Shown here: positions 1 to 7,139 of the stretch, piece after piece
Layout of the letters: the number at the start of each line of letters is the position of its first letter
How positions within the stretch are numbered: position 1 is the stretch's first letter
Origin: Parachlamydiaceae bacterium
GTDB taxonomy: Bacteria > Chlamydiota > Chlamydiia > Chlamydiales > Parachlamydiaceae
NCBI GenBank assembly: GCA_030679615.1
Contig: JAUXSJ010000011.1
Location: 1 to 11,520 of the forward strand
Direction of reading: 5' to 3'
Length of the DNA: 11,520 nucleotides
Translations under genes and position numbers: made by a program
The notes under the pieces: model-generated
Seen by the model: only the letters and a program-made list of their open reading frames with translations
Databases searched by the model: none
What the model was told of the DNA's origin: nothing

Positions 1-34
1 GCACTCTATCTCTCAGGATTTATTTGAGTCACAA

Positions 35-877
35 ATGGCAAAAATAAAGCCTGGATGTGTTGTTGATGGCGGAAACTCGTTAAGATTTATAATTTTAGCA
101 TTTTTTATCTATAGAATAAATAAAACAAGAACGTTTTCAAAAACAAATTTAATTTTAGGTTGTTTGAGTTCTATAAATGTAATTAGTCAGATTTTCTTGG
201 GAATTAAGCCTCTAAAATTTATTGAAGCTTTGAAAAATACCGAGGGTTTACCCTATTTTAAATCCCGTTGTTTTCATTATTATTTTGGAATTTCAGATCT
301 TGATGGAGGAGTCCTAAAAACGGATGACATTAAGGATATAGAAATTATAGAAAATGATTTATCTAATGTTATAAATAATGCAGCCATTCAATGGATTAAG
401 ACTTTAGAATTAATTTATGAATTACAAAGTCACTTACCAGATTCTTTAAAATTGAAATTTTTTAATCATTTAAAAAATAAAGAAATTAAAGAAGTCTTAT
501 CCACTCTTCAAAAAGCCAAAAAGATCACAAAAAATTATACTAAAATTGAATTTTACAAAAATTGGGAAAAAAGATTTCTTCAGCAACAAGAAATTTATTC
601 CTATATGAATACTATTTTGTTTCATTGTCATCATATTACAGTACCGCTTCAACTTAAATCTGATTTAGAGATTAATAAAGAATATAATAAAATTTGTATA
701 AATGTAGCTGAATCATATAAACCATTTTTCGAAATACCTAAAGAGGAAGATCTCATAAAAGTTAAAGAGTCAATTGACGCTCTTGATCAATATGATATAT
801 TTAAAAATAATTCTATGTTTATTAAGGTTAAAGATCTTGTCTCAAAATTATATGTAGATGAAATCAGTGACTATTAA
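35..877 (+). CDS. Hypothetical protein, N-terminal hydrophobic segments, cut by an in-frame stop
   Basis: I do not recognise this protein. The reading frame is open to the left edge of the window (from base 2), so the ATG at 35 may be internal; it has no well-placed Shine-Dalgarno sequence (a CAGGA lies too far upstream). Counted from that ATG, residues about 17-26 and 38-57 are hydrophobic and could be two membrane segments. The rest, to residue 280, is hydrophilic, rich in K, N, I and E, and probably mostly helical. The frame ends at a TAA at 875-877 but stays open for another 100 codons, so this is likely the 5' part of a longer, interrupted gene. Paired hydrophobic segments before a long soluble tail loosely recall chlamydial inclusion-membrane proteins, but that is only a guess from topology. 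It is the only long gene on the plus strand. Confidence 0.6.
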   Translation: MAKIKPGCVVDGGNSLRFIILAFFIYRINKTRTFSKTNLILGCLSSINVISQIFLGIKPLKFIEALKNTEGLPYFKSRCFHYYFGISDLDGGVLKTDDIKDIEIIENDLSNVINNAAIQWIKTLELIYELQSHLPDSLKLKFFNHLKNKEIKEVLSTLQKAKKITKNYTKIEFYKNWEKRFLQQQEIYSYMNTILFHCHHITVPLQLKSDLEINKEYNKICINVAESYKPFFEIPKEEDLIKVKESIDALDQYDIFKNNSMFIKVKDLVSKLYVDEISDY

Positions 878-1180
878 TTTTTTGGATATGATTCGTTAGA
901 TCATATTAAAAACTTAAATCAATATAATTATATAGAATTTGATAAAAGTTGTCGGGATTTAACAATTCATTTTCATTCAGATAGGGTTCGACAATACTGT
1001 GATAAATATAATAAAGAACACAAAAAAGAAATTGATATATCTACAATTCAAGAACATACTAATGAAATATTTAAATTTATAAATAATAGATTTGTTGATA
1101 TCAAAATTGTGTTAGAAAATCCTTTGATGGGTTTGTACAAACCTATGCCAAAGGCTTTGATGAATGGAAACGCAAGCTAA
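878..1180 (+). pseudogene. Detached 3' part of the preceding gene, beyond an in-frame TAA
   Basis: This stretch is in exactly the same frame as the upstream gene and has no stop for 100 codons, ending at TAA 1178-1180. In DNA this AT-rich a stop would be expected roughly every ten to twelve codons, so the open run is unlikely to be chance. Its composition (K, N, I, E, D, F) matches the upstream part. No ATG with a ribosome binding site opens it, so it should not be translated independently. I read it as the former C-terminal part of the 35-877 gene after a single nonsense change. The last 15 or so codons may no longer be original: near 1100-1140 a better-looking protein reading moves to another frame. 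A sequencing error at 875-877 is the main alternative. Confidence 0.55.
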
Positions 1181-1203
1181 TCGATCTTTGCCCTGTAAGA
1201 TAG
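1099..1203 (+). pseudogene. Short coding scrap ending in CPVR-stop
   Basis: In the frame starting at 1099, 34 codons run from just after a TGA (1096-1098) to TAG at 1201-1203. The peptide contains FDGFVQTYAKGFDEWKRKL and ends in CPVR. It looks more protein-like than the overlapping tail of the broken gene, which suggests a frameshift or fusion junction around 1100-1140. I cannot name a family. It has no start codon and should be inactive. Confidence 0.25.
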
Positions 1204-1228
1204 CAATCATTAATGGCACATAAAATAC
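1189..1228 (+). repeat. Degenerate repeat copy 1 (TGCCCTGT...TAAAAT)
   Basis: This segment starts TGCCCTGTAAGATAGC and ends near CACATAAAATAC. It aligns by eye with 1444-1484 (TGCCCTGTGAGGTAAC ... GCGTAAAATCA), with many of the differences being transitions plus about one indel. In both places the upstream reading frame ends CPVR-stop at the same point of the repeat. It may be the edge of an old mobile repeat or a duplicated gene tail. Confidence 0.3.
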
Positions 1229-1249
1229 AACAGAATGAAGGAAAAAATG

Positions 1250-1290
1250 AACAGGGATAGGTAGGAAACCATGTCCGTGACTATCCTGTT
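1250..1290. repeat. Imperfect inverted repeat around an AACAGGATAG motif
   Basis: AACAGGGATAG at 1250-1260 pairs with CTATCCTGTT at 1281-1290, with one bulged G and a 20-nt loop. There is no T-run after it, so it is not a standard terminator. It sits among gene remnants and may belong to a decayed mobile element. Confidence 0.3.
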
Positions 1291-1458
1291 GTTTTACACG
1301 TTGCTTTTATTGTAGGAAACATCCCATTTTATAAACATGTTTTTCCAATCTTCTTAAAGCATGTGTCTGGATTAAAAGAGATAGATTATTCAGGCATAGA
1401 AATTAGAGATGATGAACTAGCTGAGGCTTGCGTAACAGTTGCGTGCCCTGTGAGGTAA
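1261..1458 (+). pseudogene. Open scrap with one leucine-rich-repeat-like unit
   Basis: The plus frame is open for 65 codons between TAG 1258-1260 and TAA 1456-1458. Its second half, from about 1357, contains LKEIDYSGIEIRDDELAEAC. This has the spacing of an F-box/LRR-type leucine-rich repeat: a hydrophobic strand, then a 'ls..xIxDxxLaxl' turn. The first half overlaps the 43-bp paralogue remnant read in the opposite direction, so the frame is probably a chimera joined at about 1355. There is no start codon or ribosome binding site. LRR proteins are common in amoeba-associated chlamydiae, which fits but does not prove the origin. Confidence 0.3.
1313..1355 (-). pseudogene. 43-bp remnant of the 3' end of the 500-residue paralogue family
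   Basis: The 43 bases 1313-1355 match 1860-1902, the stop-proximal end of paralogue A, with a single mismatch (A/G at 1339). Read on the minus strand they would encode the family's C-terminal WKNMF-type ending. The match stops sharply at 1355/1902, and nothing else of the gene remains on either side. It is therefore the stub of a deleted or transposed further family member, or a short gene-conversion tract. Confidence 0.75.
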
Positions 1459-1484
1459 CGTTCCTTCCTTAGTGCGTAAAATCA
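1444..1484 (+). repeat. Degenerate repeat copy 2 (TGCCCTGT...TAAAAT)
   Basis: Second copy of the segment at 1189-1228; the match begins TGCCCTGT and ends GCGTAAAATC. It lies directly before the left end of the 1489-1844 MITE-like element, so the MITE may have inserted at its edge. Confidence 0.3.
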
Positions 1485-1488
1485 AAGG

Positions 1489-1844
1489 TTTGTAGCCTAG
1501 ACTTTAGTCTGGGCTTGTTTTTGCAGGCTTTAGCCTGCAAGTCAAGTTAAGATTTATTATAGAAACTGTTATAAGGATAGTTTTCGACAAGTCTAGTTTT
1601 AACAAGTTTTTCATGATATACTCTCAATTTTCATGCAGACTAATCGTATCTCGTAATCGAAATCAATCATTTCCATCGAATTCTTGAATCGGTGGTTGCG
1701 TATTTTCGGTTTAGTCCATAGATATGCTTAAGTTAGTAGTTAGATGTTTAAAATTTTAGAAAGAACTTTTTTATTTATTAAAGTAGCGGGACTTGCAGGC
1801 TAAAGCCTGCAAAAACAAGCCCAGAATGAAGTCTAGGCTACAAA
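1489..1844. mobile_element. MITE-like element, 356 bp, 55-bp terminal inverted repeats
   Basis: Bases 1489-1543 (TTTGTAGCCTAGACTT...) and the reverse complement of 1790-1844 agree at 53 of 55 positions. Each arm itself holds two small near-palindromes, GCCTAGAC/GTCTGGGC and TTGCAGGC/GCCTGCAA, so the arms fold on their own. The 246 bp between the arms contain no open frame of useful length, so any movement would need a transposase supplied elsewhere. I see no clear target-site duplication. The right end lies 14 bp from the stop codon of paralogue A, so the element forms most of that gene's 3' flank. Its hairpins could influence transcript ends, but no T-run terminator is evident. Confidence 0.75.
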
Positions 1845-1858
1845 TCTGTAATTATATT

Positions 1859-3412
1859 TTAGGAAACATCCCATTTTATAAACATATTTTTCCAATCTTC
1901 TTTACTTAATTGAGTAGTTTTTACTGCATCTTCTAATTCTTGACACTCAATTTGAGCACGTGAAAAAAGAGAAAAAAGGTCGAAATTTTCTTGAGGGCTC
2001 ATTAGTTCAATCTTCTCGTTTTTCCAAAACCTTATAGCATTTTCAATGACTCTGGATGAACTGGTAGTTTTATACTTAGAGGTGATGTTGCTGAATTGAT
2101 TGTTTATAATTTCATTGAGATGAATTTTTTGTTTTGGTGGGTTACGAATAGATGGGTAAATAATTCCCAAAAATTGATCAAAAGTTATGTTATAGGTTTC
2201 ACTGCCAGTTAAAACGCTAAAAGACCTTCTTCTAGTGCAATAATCTTTTGGGGAAAATTCTGAATTTAAAAGGATTTTCAATGAAAAACGAGTAAAAATA
2301 GGGGTATAAATATTTTCAATTTTATTTTTTCGATTTCTTTTAAAGAGAGAAAATTCGGTATTTTCAATTTTAAATTTTTGATCCGTTCTTTTAAAAACAG
2401 ATAATAATTCATTCATTTTAACTTTGAATTTATCTAATGGTAAATTTAAAGAGTAATGACTGATTGTTTTAAACCCAGGCTGATCAAAACCTAAAACTTT
2501 AATGATTTTTTGACGTTCGATTAAAAATTGAGGATTTTTTCCTTGATAATATTTTTCAAAAAATTTAACAGTTCGGTACAATTCGTCCGTTGTATATTTT
2601 TGATAATTTATCTTGTATGATGAACATAAATCTAGGGCAACCTCCCATGTTCGTGCGTCGTCAAATCGAAAATTCAAGTGTTCTGGAAATGGTGTTTCAG
2701 CTCCATAATTAAGGACACAACCAAGAAAAGATTGATTTATATATGATAGTGGCTCTGAAGGAACATAAGACACAAGCTCTTTAGGGGATGCCTTTTTTTG
2801 GTCTAAAAAAAGAAGAGTGCTCTTTGAAGTATGTATGAAAAAATTTCTTTGAAAATTAATAAATAAATGATCGATTGATCCATAAAAATTTATAATTAAT
2901 GGCCTGATGAGACTGCAAAATTGTTCCCATGGAAGTTCAAAAGCATGTTCTAAAATAATGATTGAAGCGCTTCTATATGAACGCGAACCTTCATGTATTG
3001 TTTTTTTTAATGCAAGTTCAACATATTGATCCTGATCAATAACTAAGAGAAACCATTTAAATTTATGTAACCAATTTTTTAACTCCTCATTGCACAGCAT
3101 CTCATCCGTGCAACAATTTGCAAAGTCATGTGAAATTAATTGATAAAGTTCATGCAATTTTTGTCTTTCATTTACGAAATTTTCTAGATTTTCTTGTTCA
3201 ACAGCTTTTTGAAGCAGTACATAAATTGAATTCAAATTTTTATTTAACTGGTTTAAGACTAATAGATTTGTTCTGTTTTTTTTATGATAGGTAATAAATG
3301 AATTAATCAGAAAAATACTCGAAGAAATTACATCACTTAAATCCGAATAATTTTTTGGATAAAAAGTAAGATCAGAAATGGATAGTTCATTAAAAGATGA
3401 TTGTATGGACAT
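1859..3412 (-). CDS. Paralogue A of a four-member unrecognised ~500-residue family
   Basis: Function unknown. I place the start at the ATG at 3412 (MSIQSSF), because it aligns with MFIQSSF of paralogue C; a TTG at 3424 would add only MGKC. The product has about 517 residues. Family blocks from this start are KFKW near 117-120, LPWEQFC near 160-166 followed by PLIINFYG, FLDQ near 202-205, YYQG near 288-291, a hydrophobic IIYPS stretch near 416-420, and a strongly conserved C-terminus (RVIENA..FWKNEKIELMSPQENFD, SRAQIECQELED, WKNMF). There is no signal peptide or membrane segment. Residues about 349-376 are 17 longer than in C, with a repeated KIEN motif. The region near 370-422 faintly resembles a BTB fold, and the family may be secreted effectors; both ideas are weak. 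The upstream 100 bp, with a TATAAT box, resembles that of C. Confidence 0.85.
   Translation of the reverse strand: MSIQSSFNELSISDLTFYPKNYSDLSDVISSSIFLINSFITYHKKNRTNLLVLNQLNKNLNSIYVLLQKAVEQENLENFVNERQKLHELYQLISHDFANCCTDEMLCNEELKNWLHKFKWFLLVIDQDQYVELALKKTIHEGSRSYRSASIIILEHAFELPWEQFCSLIRPLIINFYGSIDHLFINFQRNFFIHTSKSTLLFLDQKKASPKELVSYVPSEPLSYINQSFLGCVLNYGAETPFPEHLNFRFDDARTWEVALDLCSSYKINYQKYTTDELYRTVKFFEKYYQGKNPQFLIERQKIIKVLGFDQPGFKTISHYSLNLPLDKFKVKMNELLSVFKRTDQKFKIENTEFSLFKRNRKNKIENIYTPIFTRFSLKILLNSEFSPKDYCTRRRSFSVLTGSETYNITFDQFLGIIYPSIRNPPKQKIHLNEIINNQFSNITSKYKTTSSSRVIENAIRFWKNEKIELMSPQENFDLFSLFSRAQIECQELEDAVKTTQLSKEDWKNMFIKWDVS
2311..2371 (-). repeat. 13-bp direct repeat bounding a 17-residue insertion in paralogue A
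   Basis: TATTTTCAATTTT occurs at 2311-2323 and again at 2359-2371, exactly 48 bp (16 codons) apart. It encodes KIEN twice. Paralogue C lacks 17 residues at this place. An in-frame slipped duplication that later diverged would explain it. Confidence 0.45.
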
Positions 3413-3469
3413 ACATTTACCCAAGGTTAAATGTTAGTTTTGAAATATTTAGAGGAGGCTTTGAGAAAG

Positions 3470-3500
3470 ATTATAATGAGGCATTTTGTTTGTCTATAAA
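3470..3500 (-). promoter_or_regulatory. Probable promoter of paralogue A
   Basis: On the minus strand a perfect TATAAT lies at 3475-3470, 58 bp from the ATG at 3412. A TAGACA (3496-3491, spacing 15) or TATAGA (spacing 17) could serve as -35. The same TATAAT, at the same distance from the ATG, occurs before paralogue C inside about 100 bp of conserved upstream sequence (3421-3525 against 7011-7106). Confidence 0.45.
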
Positions 3501-3525
3501 TTTAACGAATGCGTTTCTACAAGTG

Positions 3526-3767
3526 GCCTAAGAAATTAGCCCAATGGTGTTAAGTTAAAAAAATGTTATTAACCCACCTTGCGTAAGCATACCTACGTTA
3601 CAAGCTCTCAATGTCGCTTCAGATAAAACCCTGTCTAAGCCTAACTCCAGCACTTCGACAAGTCGAAGTTTTAGAAAGCGGTGACAAGTCACGCGCACTC
3701 CAAATAGAAACTTAAAGGCCTTTTTGAATCTCTTTAGGATACTACTCTTGAACGGATATTTGCCCTC
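3526..3767. other. Intergenic stretch between paralogues A and B
   Basis: No gene is visible here. The segment 3570-3650 is richer in G and C than its surroundings but holds no open frame or motif that I can name. The stretch includes the solo half-palindrome listed separately at 3651-3705 and a perfect 10-bp palindrome AAAGGCCTTT about 10 bases after it, 45-55 bp before the stop codon of paralogue B. Confidence 0.4.
3651..3705. repeat. Solo half of the 7140-7290 palindromic element
   Basis: CTTCGACAAGTCGAAG, then AAAGCGGTGACAAGTCACGCGCACTCCAAAT with a short A/T linker between, closely matches the left arm at 7145-7198. Two nested hairpins are visible: CTTCGAC/GTCGAAG and GCGGTGAC/GTCACGCGC. 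No right arm follows, so this is a half element or the product of a deletion. Confidence 0.7.
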
Positions 3768-5267
3768 TTAATGATTATATGAAACAATCAATTGTAAAAA
3801 GGCATTTTTCCAATCTTTTTCTTGTAATAGAAGTTCTTTGAGTTCTTTTTCTAAGGGTTTTATTCTTTTGTTAGCTCGTGATGCTAAGAAAAGCAAATCG
3901 ATTTTATCTTTGGTGTTCAGGGCATCAAGGTCTTTGTTTGAATACCACCGCTTTTCAAAAAAATCATTTGCTAATTGAAAGACGTTTTCTGAACAATTAA
4001 TTTGGTAACTGCGTTTTAAACTTTTATCGACGAAATATTGATTCTGAATTATTTCACTAAATGTATGTTCTTTTTCAGGGTTTAGTGAAAATAAAAAAAT
4101 ATCAAAAAAAGTACCCATTTGAATTTTTTTTTCTATTTTTAGACTTGAGTCCCAAAGATTAATGTAAGAGCAGTAACAGTCAGGTTTTAAATCTAAGTTT
4201 AAAAGTGTTTTTAATAATTTTAATGAAAAAATTGGTTCAAAATGAGAACCTATAATTTTAAGTTTTTGATTTTTTCTTTTAAAAGTTAATAAAAATTCAT
4301 TAATTGTTTCTTTAAATAAAAGATCACGTTTGTGAATGGTTTTAATTTTTTGTTTAGAATTTAAAAAATGAACAATATTTTGATATTCAATTAACGTTTT
4401 AGGATTTCCTTGATAGTAATGGTCTAATATTTTAAGAGAAAAAAATAATTCATGAGAAGAGTAATAAGTGTATTGATGTTTGAAAAGGGTTTGTATTTTT
4501 AAAGCAGTTTTAAATAAATCAAGAGAAACATTTTCTAATTTAATTTCCGTAGGAAATGATTGTTTTACATTAAATGCTATACGTAAATCAGCTTGGAGGC
4601 ATTTAATTTCTTTATTTTCTAAAGAACTTGAAATTGTAACTAATTGAATTAATTCTTTTGGGGAGGCTTCTTTATGTTCAAAAAATAGAAGCAATAATTT
4701 ATAATTCAAATAAATTTCTTTACCTTCTGTGGAAAAAAATAAATACTTAGAATCTTTGTGGAAAAAATTTATTATTAGGGACGTAAAAATTTCACGAAAT
4801 TTATCCCATGGAAGTTCAAGGGCATTTTCTCGAATAGTTAAGGTGTGATAAAAGTAATAAAATTGATCAATGTCATTTTCCCACTTAGTATTTTTTGTAC
4901 ATGAAACCTTCACATATTCATTTTGTTTGATGACTAAAAACAGCCAATTGAATTGATGAACCCAAGAAGCGAGTTCATTAAAATAAGCTAGTTCTACACG
5001 ATTTATACCATAGTATTTATCAATGATTGATTGATGCAATTGCCTCACATCATCTATTTCTTGTGAAAGTGTGTGAATGAGGTCTTTTTCAAAAGCGTCA
5101 TAAAATTTTTTTGTAATTAAAGTTAGATGCCTTAATAACTTTTTTAAATCGGGAATATGAGAAGAGATAATGTTTCGACTCTCTTCGATGAGGTCCATAA
5201 GATCCAAAGGATCATTTTGTGGGATTATAGAACTTTGGCGATTGATATTTGAAAAAGATATGTTCAT
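3768..5267 (-). CDS. Paralogue B, most divergent member of the ~500-residue family
   Basis: Function unknown. I prefer the ATG at 5267 (MNISFSN) over the in-frame ATG at 5288. A GAGGA sits about 10 nt before it, inside the longer reading, and the start then lines up with MTINLSG of D and MSIQSSF of A. This gives 499 residues. The blocks are recognisable but altered (numbered from 5288): QFNWLFLVIKQNEYVKV near 112-128, LPWDKF near 159-164 followed by LIINFF, FFEHKEASPKEL near 202-213, YYQGNPKTLIEY near 291-302. The C-terminus has SRANKRIKPLEKEL instead of SRAQIECQELE, and WKNAF for WKNMF. There is no signal peptide or membrane segment. It lies between A and C, the most similar pair, so it either predates their duplication or was inserted or moved. 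It is probably transcribed alone, about 210 bp downstream of C. Confidence 0.83.
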   Translation of the reverse strand: MNISFSNINRQSSIIPQNDPLDLMDLIEESRNIISSHIPDLKKLLRHLTLITKKFYDAFEKDLIHTLSQEIDDVRQLHQSIIDKYYGINRVELAYFNELASWVHQFNWLFLVIKQNEYVKVSCTKNTKWENDIDQFYYFYHTLTIRENALELPWDKFREIFTSLIINFFHKDSKYLFFSTEGKEIYLNYKLLLLFFEHKEASPKELIQLVTISSSLENKEIKCLQADLRIAFNVKQSFPTEIKLENVSLDLFKTALKIQTLFKHQYTYYSSHELFFSLKILDHYYQGNPKTLIEYQNIVHFLNSKQKIKTIHKRDLLFKETINEFLLTFKRKNQKLKIIGSHFEPIFSLKLLKTLLNLDLKPDCYCSYINLWDSSLKIEKKIQMGTFFDIFLFSLNPEKEHTFSEIIQNQYFVDKSLKRSYQINCSENVFQLANDFFEKRWYSNKDLDALNTKDKIDLLFLASRANKRIKPLEKELKELLLQEKDWKNAFLQLIVSYNH

Positions 5268-5392
5268 TTTAGTTGTTTCCTCAATCATAGTATAAAAGTG
5301 TGTTTAAGTTATTGTGATGTCGTTTATCTATCTGGCAGTGCTGTCGTTGCTATCAAAGTACAACTATATTTAATCATTTAACCTTTTGATAC

Positions 5393-5398
5393 ATTATA
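5393..5398 (-). promoter_or_regulatory. Possible -10 box for paralogue B
   Basis: A minus-strand TATAAT lies about 125 bp before the preferred ATG of paralogue B, in the 208-bp gap after C. No convincing -35 is visible at 17 bp, so in AT-rich DNA this is only a candidate. Confidence 0.2.
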
Positions 5399-5475
5399 AT
5401 TGAGTTATAATAATAATTCTCTGTTGGCTTGTAAATTCTGTCTCCAGTTATCTTTTAGGCAATCATGTACTTAAC

Positions 5476-6996
5476 TTAAAACTGGTTCATGTCCACATGC
5501 CATTTTACAAACATGTTTTTCCAATTTTCTTTACTTAGTTGAGTAGTTCTTACTGCATCTTCTATTTCTTGACATTCAATTTGAGCCCGTGAAAAAAGAG
5601 AAACAAGATCGAAATTTTCTTGAGGACTCATTAGTTCAATCTTCTCATTTTTCCAAAAGTTTATAGCATTTTCAATGACTCTGGATGAATAGGTAGTTTT
5701 ATACTCAGGGATGATGCTACTGGATGATTTGTTGTTTATAATTTCATTGAGATGAATTTTTTTTGATGGGTTTATATGAATAGATGGGTAAAAAACTCTC
5801 AAAAATAGATCAAAAGATATGTTATAAATTTCACTGCCAGATAAAACGCGAAAAGAATGTCTTATAGTGCGATAATCATTTGGAGGAAATTCTGAATTTA
5901 AAAGAATTTTCAATGAAAAACGAGATAAAATAAGATTTATTTTTATAATTTGAAATTTCTGATCCGTTCTTTTGTAGAAAGATAATAATGTATTTATTTT
6001 GAGTTTAAATATTTCAAAAGGTAAATCTAAGATGTGGTGGCTTATTTTTTTTATTCCAGGTTGATCGAAACTTAGAGCTTCGATCATTTTTTGTTGTTCG
6101 ATTAAAAATTGAGAGGTTTTTCCTTGATAATTCCATTCGAGAAATTTAAGAGCATCATATAATTCATCTGAGGTATAATTTGCGTAACTTATTTGAGATG
6201 AAAGTATCTTGTTGGTTAGTTCCCAACACCGTAAGTCATTATCTTTATAGTTAATAATTACTGGAAAAGGAATTTCTTCACCATAATTAAGAAGACTTCG
6301 TAGAGCAGCTTGAGTGGTTCGTTTTAATACGTTTCCAAAAAAACAATAAATATTATTTACTAACTCTTTAGGGGAACCGTTTTTTTGATCTAAAAAATGA
6401 AGTATCATCTTTGAAGAGTATATAAATCCATTTTCTTTAAATTTGAAATCTAAATGGTCAATCGAGCCATAAAAATTTAGAATCAAAGGTTTAACGAGAT
6501 TGCAAAATTGTTCCCATGGAAGTTCTAAGGTATGTTTCAGCATAATGATTGAAGCGCTCCTATAACAATATGAGCCTTCACCAATTGTTTGATTAAATTG
6601 AAGAATAAAGTGTTCATTATGATCAAAAATTAATTGGATCCATTTTAATTTATCAATCCTATTTTTTAATTTTTTATTTGGAAGCATTTCATTAGTGCAG
6701 CAGTCTGCAAAGTCGCGTGAGATGATTCGGTTAAGTTCGTATAATTGTTGTCTTTCTATTATCAAATTATTTATATTTCCCTGGTTGATCGCTTTTTCAA
6801 ACAGTATATATATATGTTTCAAGTTTTCGTTTAATTTGATTAAGCCATTTAAGTTTGGTTTGTTTTCTTTATGATATTTAATAAAAGAATTAATCAACAA
6901 AATACTTGAAGAGATAACCTGGCTTAATTCTGAATCTTTTATTCTAGATATTAATTCAGGTTTGAATAAATCGTGAAAGGATGATTGTATGAACAT
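5476..6996 (-). CDS. Paralogue C, close relative of paralogue A
   Basis: Function unknown; 506 residues from ATG at 6996 (MFIQSSF). Blocks: KLKW near 116-119, RSASII near 146-151, LPWEQFC near 159-165 followed by PLILNFYGSIDHL, FLDQKNGSPKEL near 201-212, NYQG near 289-292, RFSLKILLNSEF near 359-370, and a C-terminus from about 437 that is nearly the same as in A (RVIENA.NFWKNEKIELMSPQENFDL, SRAQIECQE.ED, TTQLSKE.WKNMF). Compared with A it has a short extra tail (DMNQF), lacks 17 residues near 349, and differs in the segment before LNYG (FGNVLKRTTQAALR here, shared in form with D). There is no signal peptide or membrane span. The shared upstream region with A shows that the duplicated unit included the promoter. 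A palindromic element lies about 145 bp upstream. Confidence 0.85.
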   Translation of the reverse strand: MFIQSSFHDLFKPELISRIKDSELSQVISSSILLINSFIKYHKENKPNLNGLIKLNENLKHIYILFEKAINQGNINNLIIERQQLYELNRIISRDFADCCTNEMLPNKKLKNRIDKLKWIQLIFDHNEHFILQFNQTIGEGSYCYRSASIIMLKHTLELPWEQFCNLVKPLILNFYGSIDHLDFKFKENGFIYSSKMILHFLDQKNGSPKELVNNIYCFFGNVLKRTTQAALRSLLNYGEEIPFPVIINYKDNDLRCWELTNKILSSQISYANYTSDELYDALKFLEWNYQGKTSQFLIEQQKMIEALSFDQPGIKKISHHILDLPFEIFKLKINTLLSFYKRTDQKFQIIKINLILSRFSLKILLNSEFPPNDYRTIRHSFRVLSGSEIYNISFDLFLRVFYPSIHINPSKKIHLNEIINNKSSSSIIPEYKTTYSSRVIENAINFWKNEKIELMSPQENFDLVSLFSRAQIECQEIEDAVRTTQLSKENWKNMFVKWHVDMNQF

Positions 6997-7053
6997 ACTT
7001 TTACCAAAGGTTAAATGTTAGTTTAGAAGATATTTAGAGAATGCTTGAAAAAA

Positions 7054-7082
7054 ATTATAATGAGACATTTGTTTGTTTAAAT
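7054..7082 (-). promoter_or_regulatory. Probable promoter of paralogue C
   Basis: A perfect minus-strand TATAAT at 7059-7054 lies 58 bp before the ATG, as in paralogue A. The flanking 100 bp are largely alignable between the two genes with a few small indels, and the -10 is among the invariant parts. The -35 is poorly defined (TTTAAA or TTAAAC-like). Confidence 0.45.
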
Positions 7083-7139
7083 TTAACGAACGCGTTTCTA
7101 AAAGTGATTTTGCAGCTATATCATTTTCATGTCATATCC

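Noticed and set aside
1489..1844. CRISPR array or structured riboswitch
   Set aside because: Only two copies of the arm, in inverted orientation, with a long unique centre; no direct repeats with regular spacers.
3413..3424. TTG start for paralogue A adding MGKC
   Set aside because: The ATG at 3412 aligns with the start of C, and the corresponding upstream bases in C are not in a usable start context.
3397..3531. Plus-strand ATG frame of 44 codons overlapping the start of paralogue A
   Set aside because: It looks protein-like, and its 3' half can be matched to 7041-7105, but the copy near C has a TAG and shifted bases in between. The similarity is explained by duplication of the promoter region.
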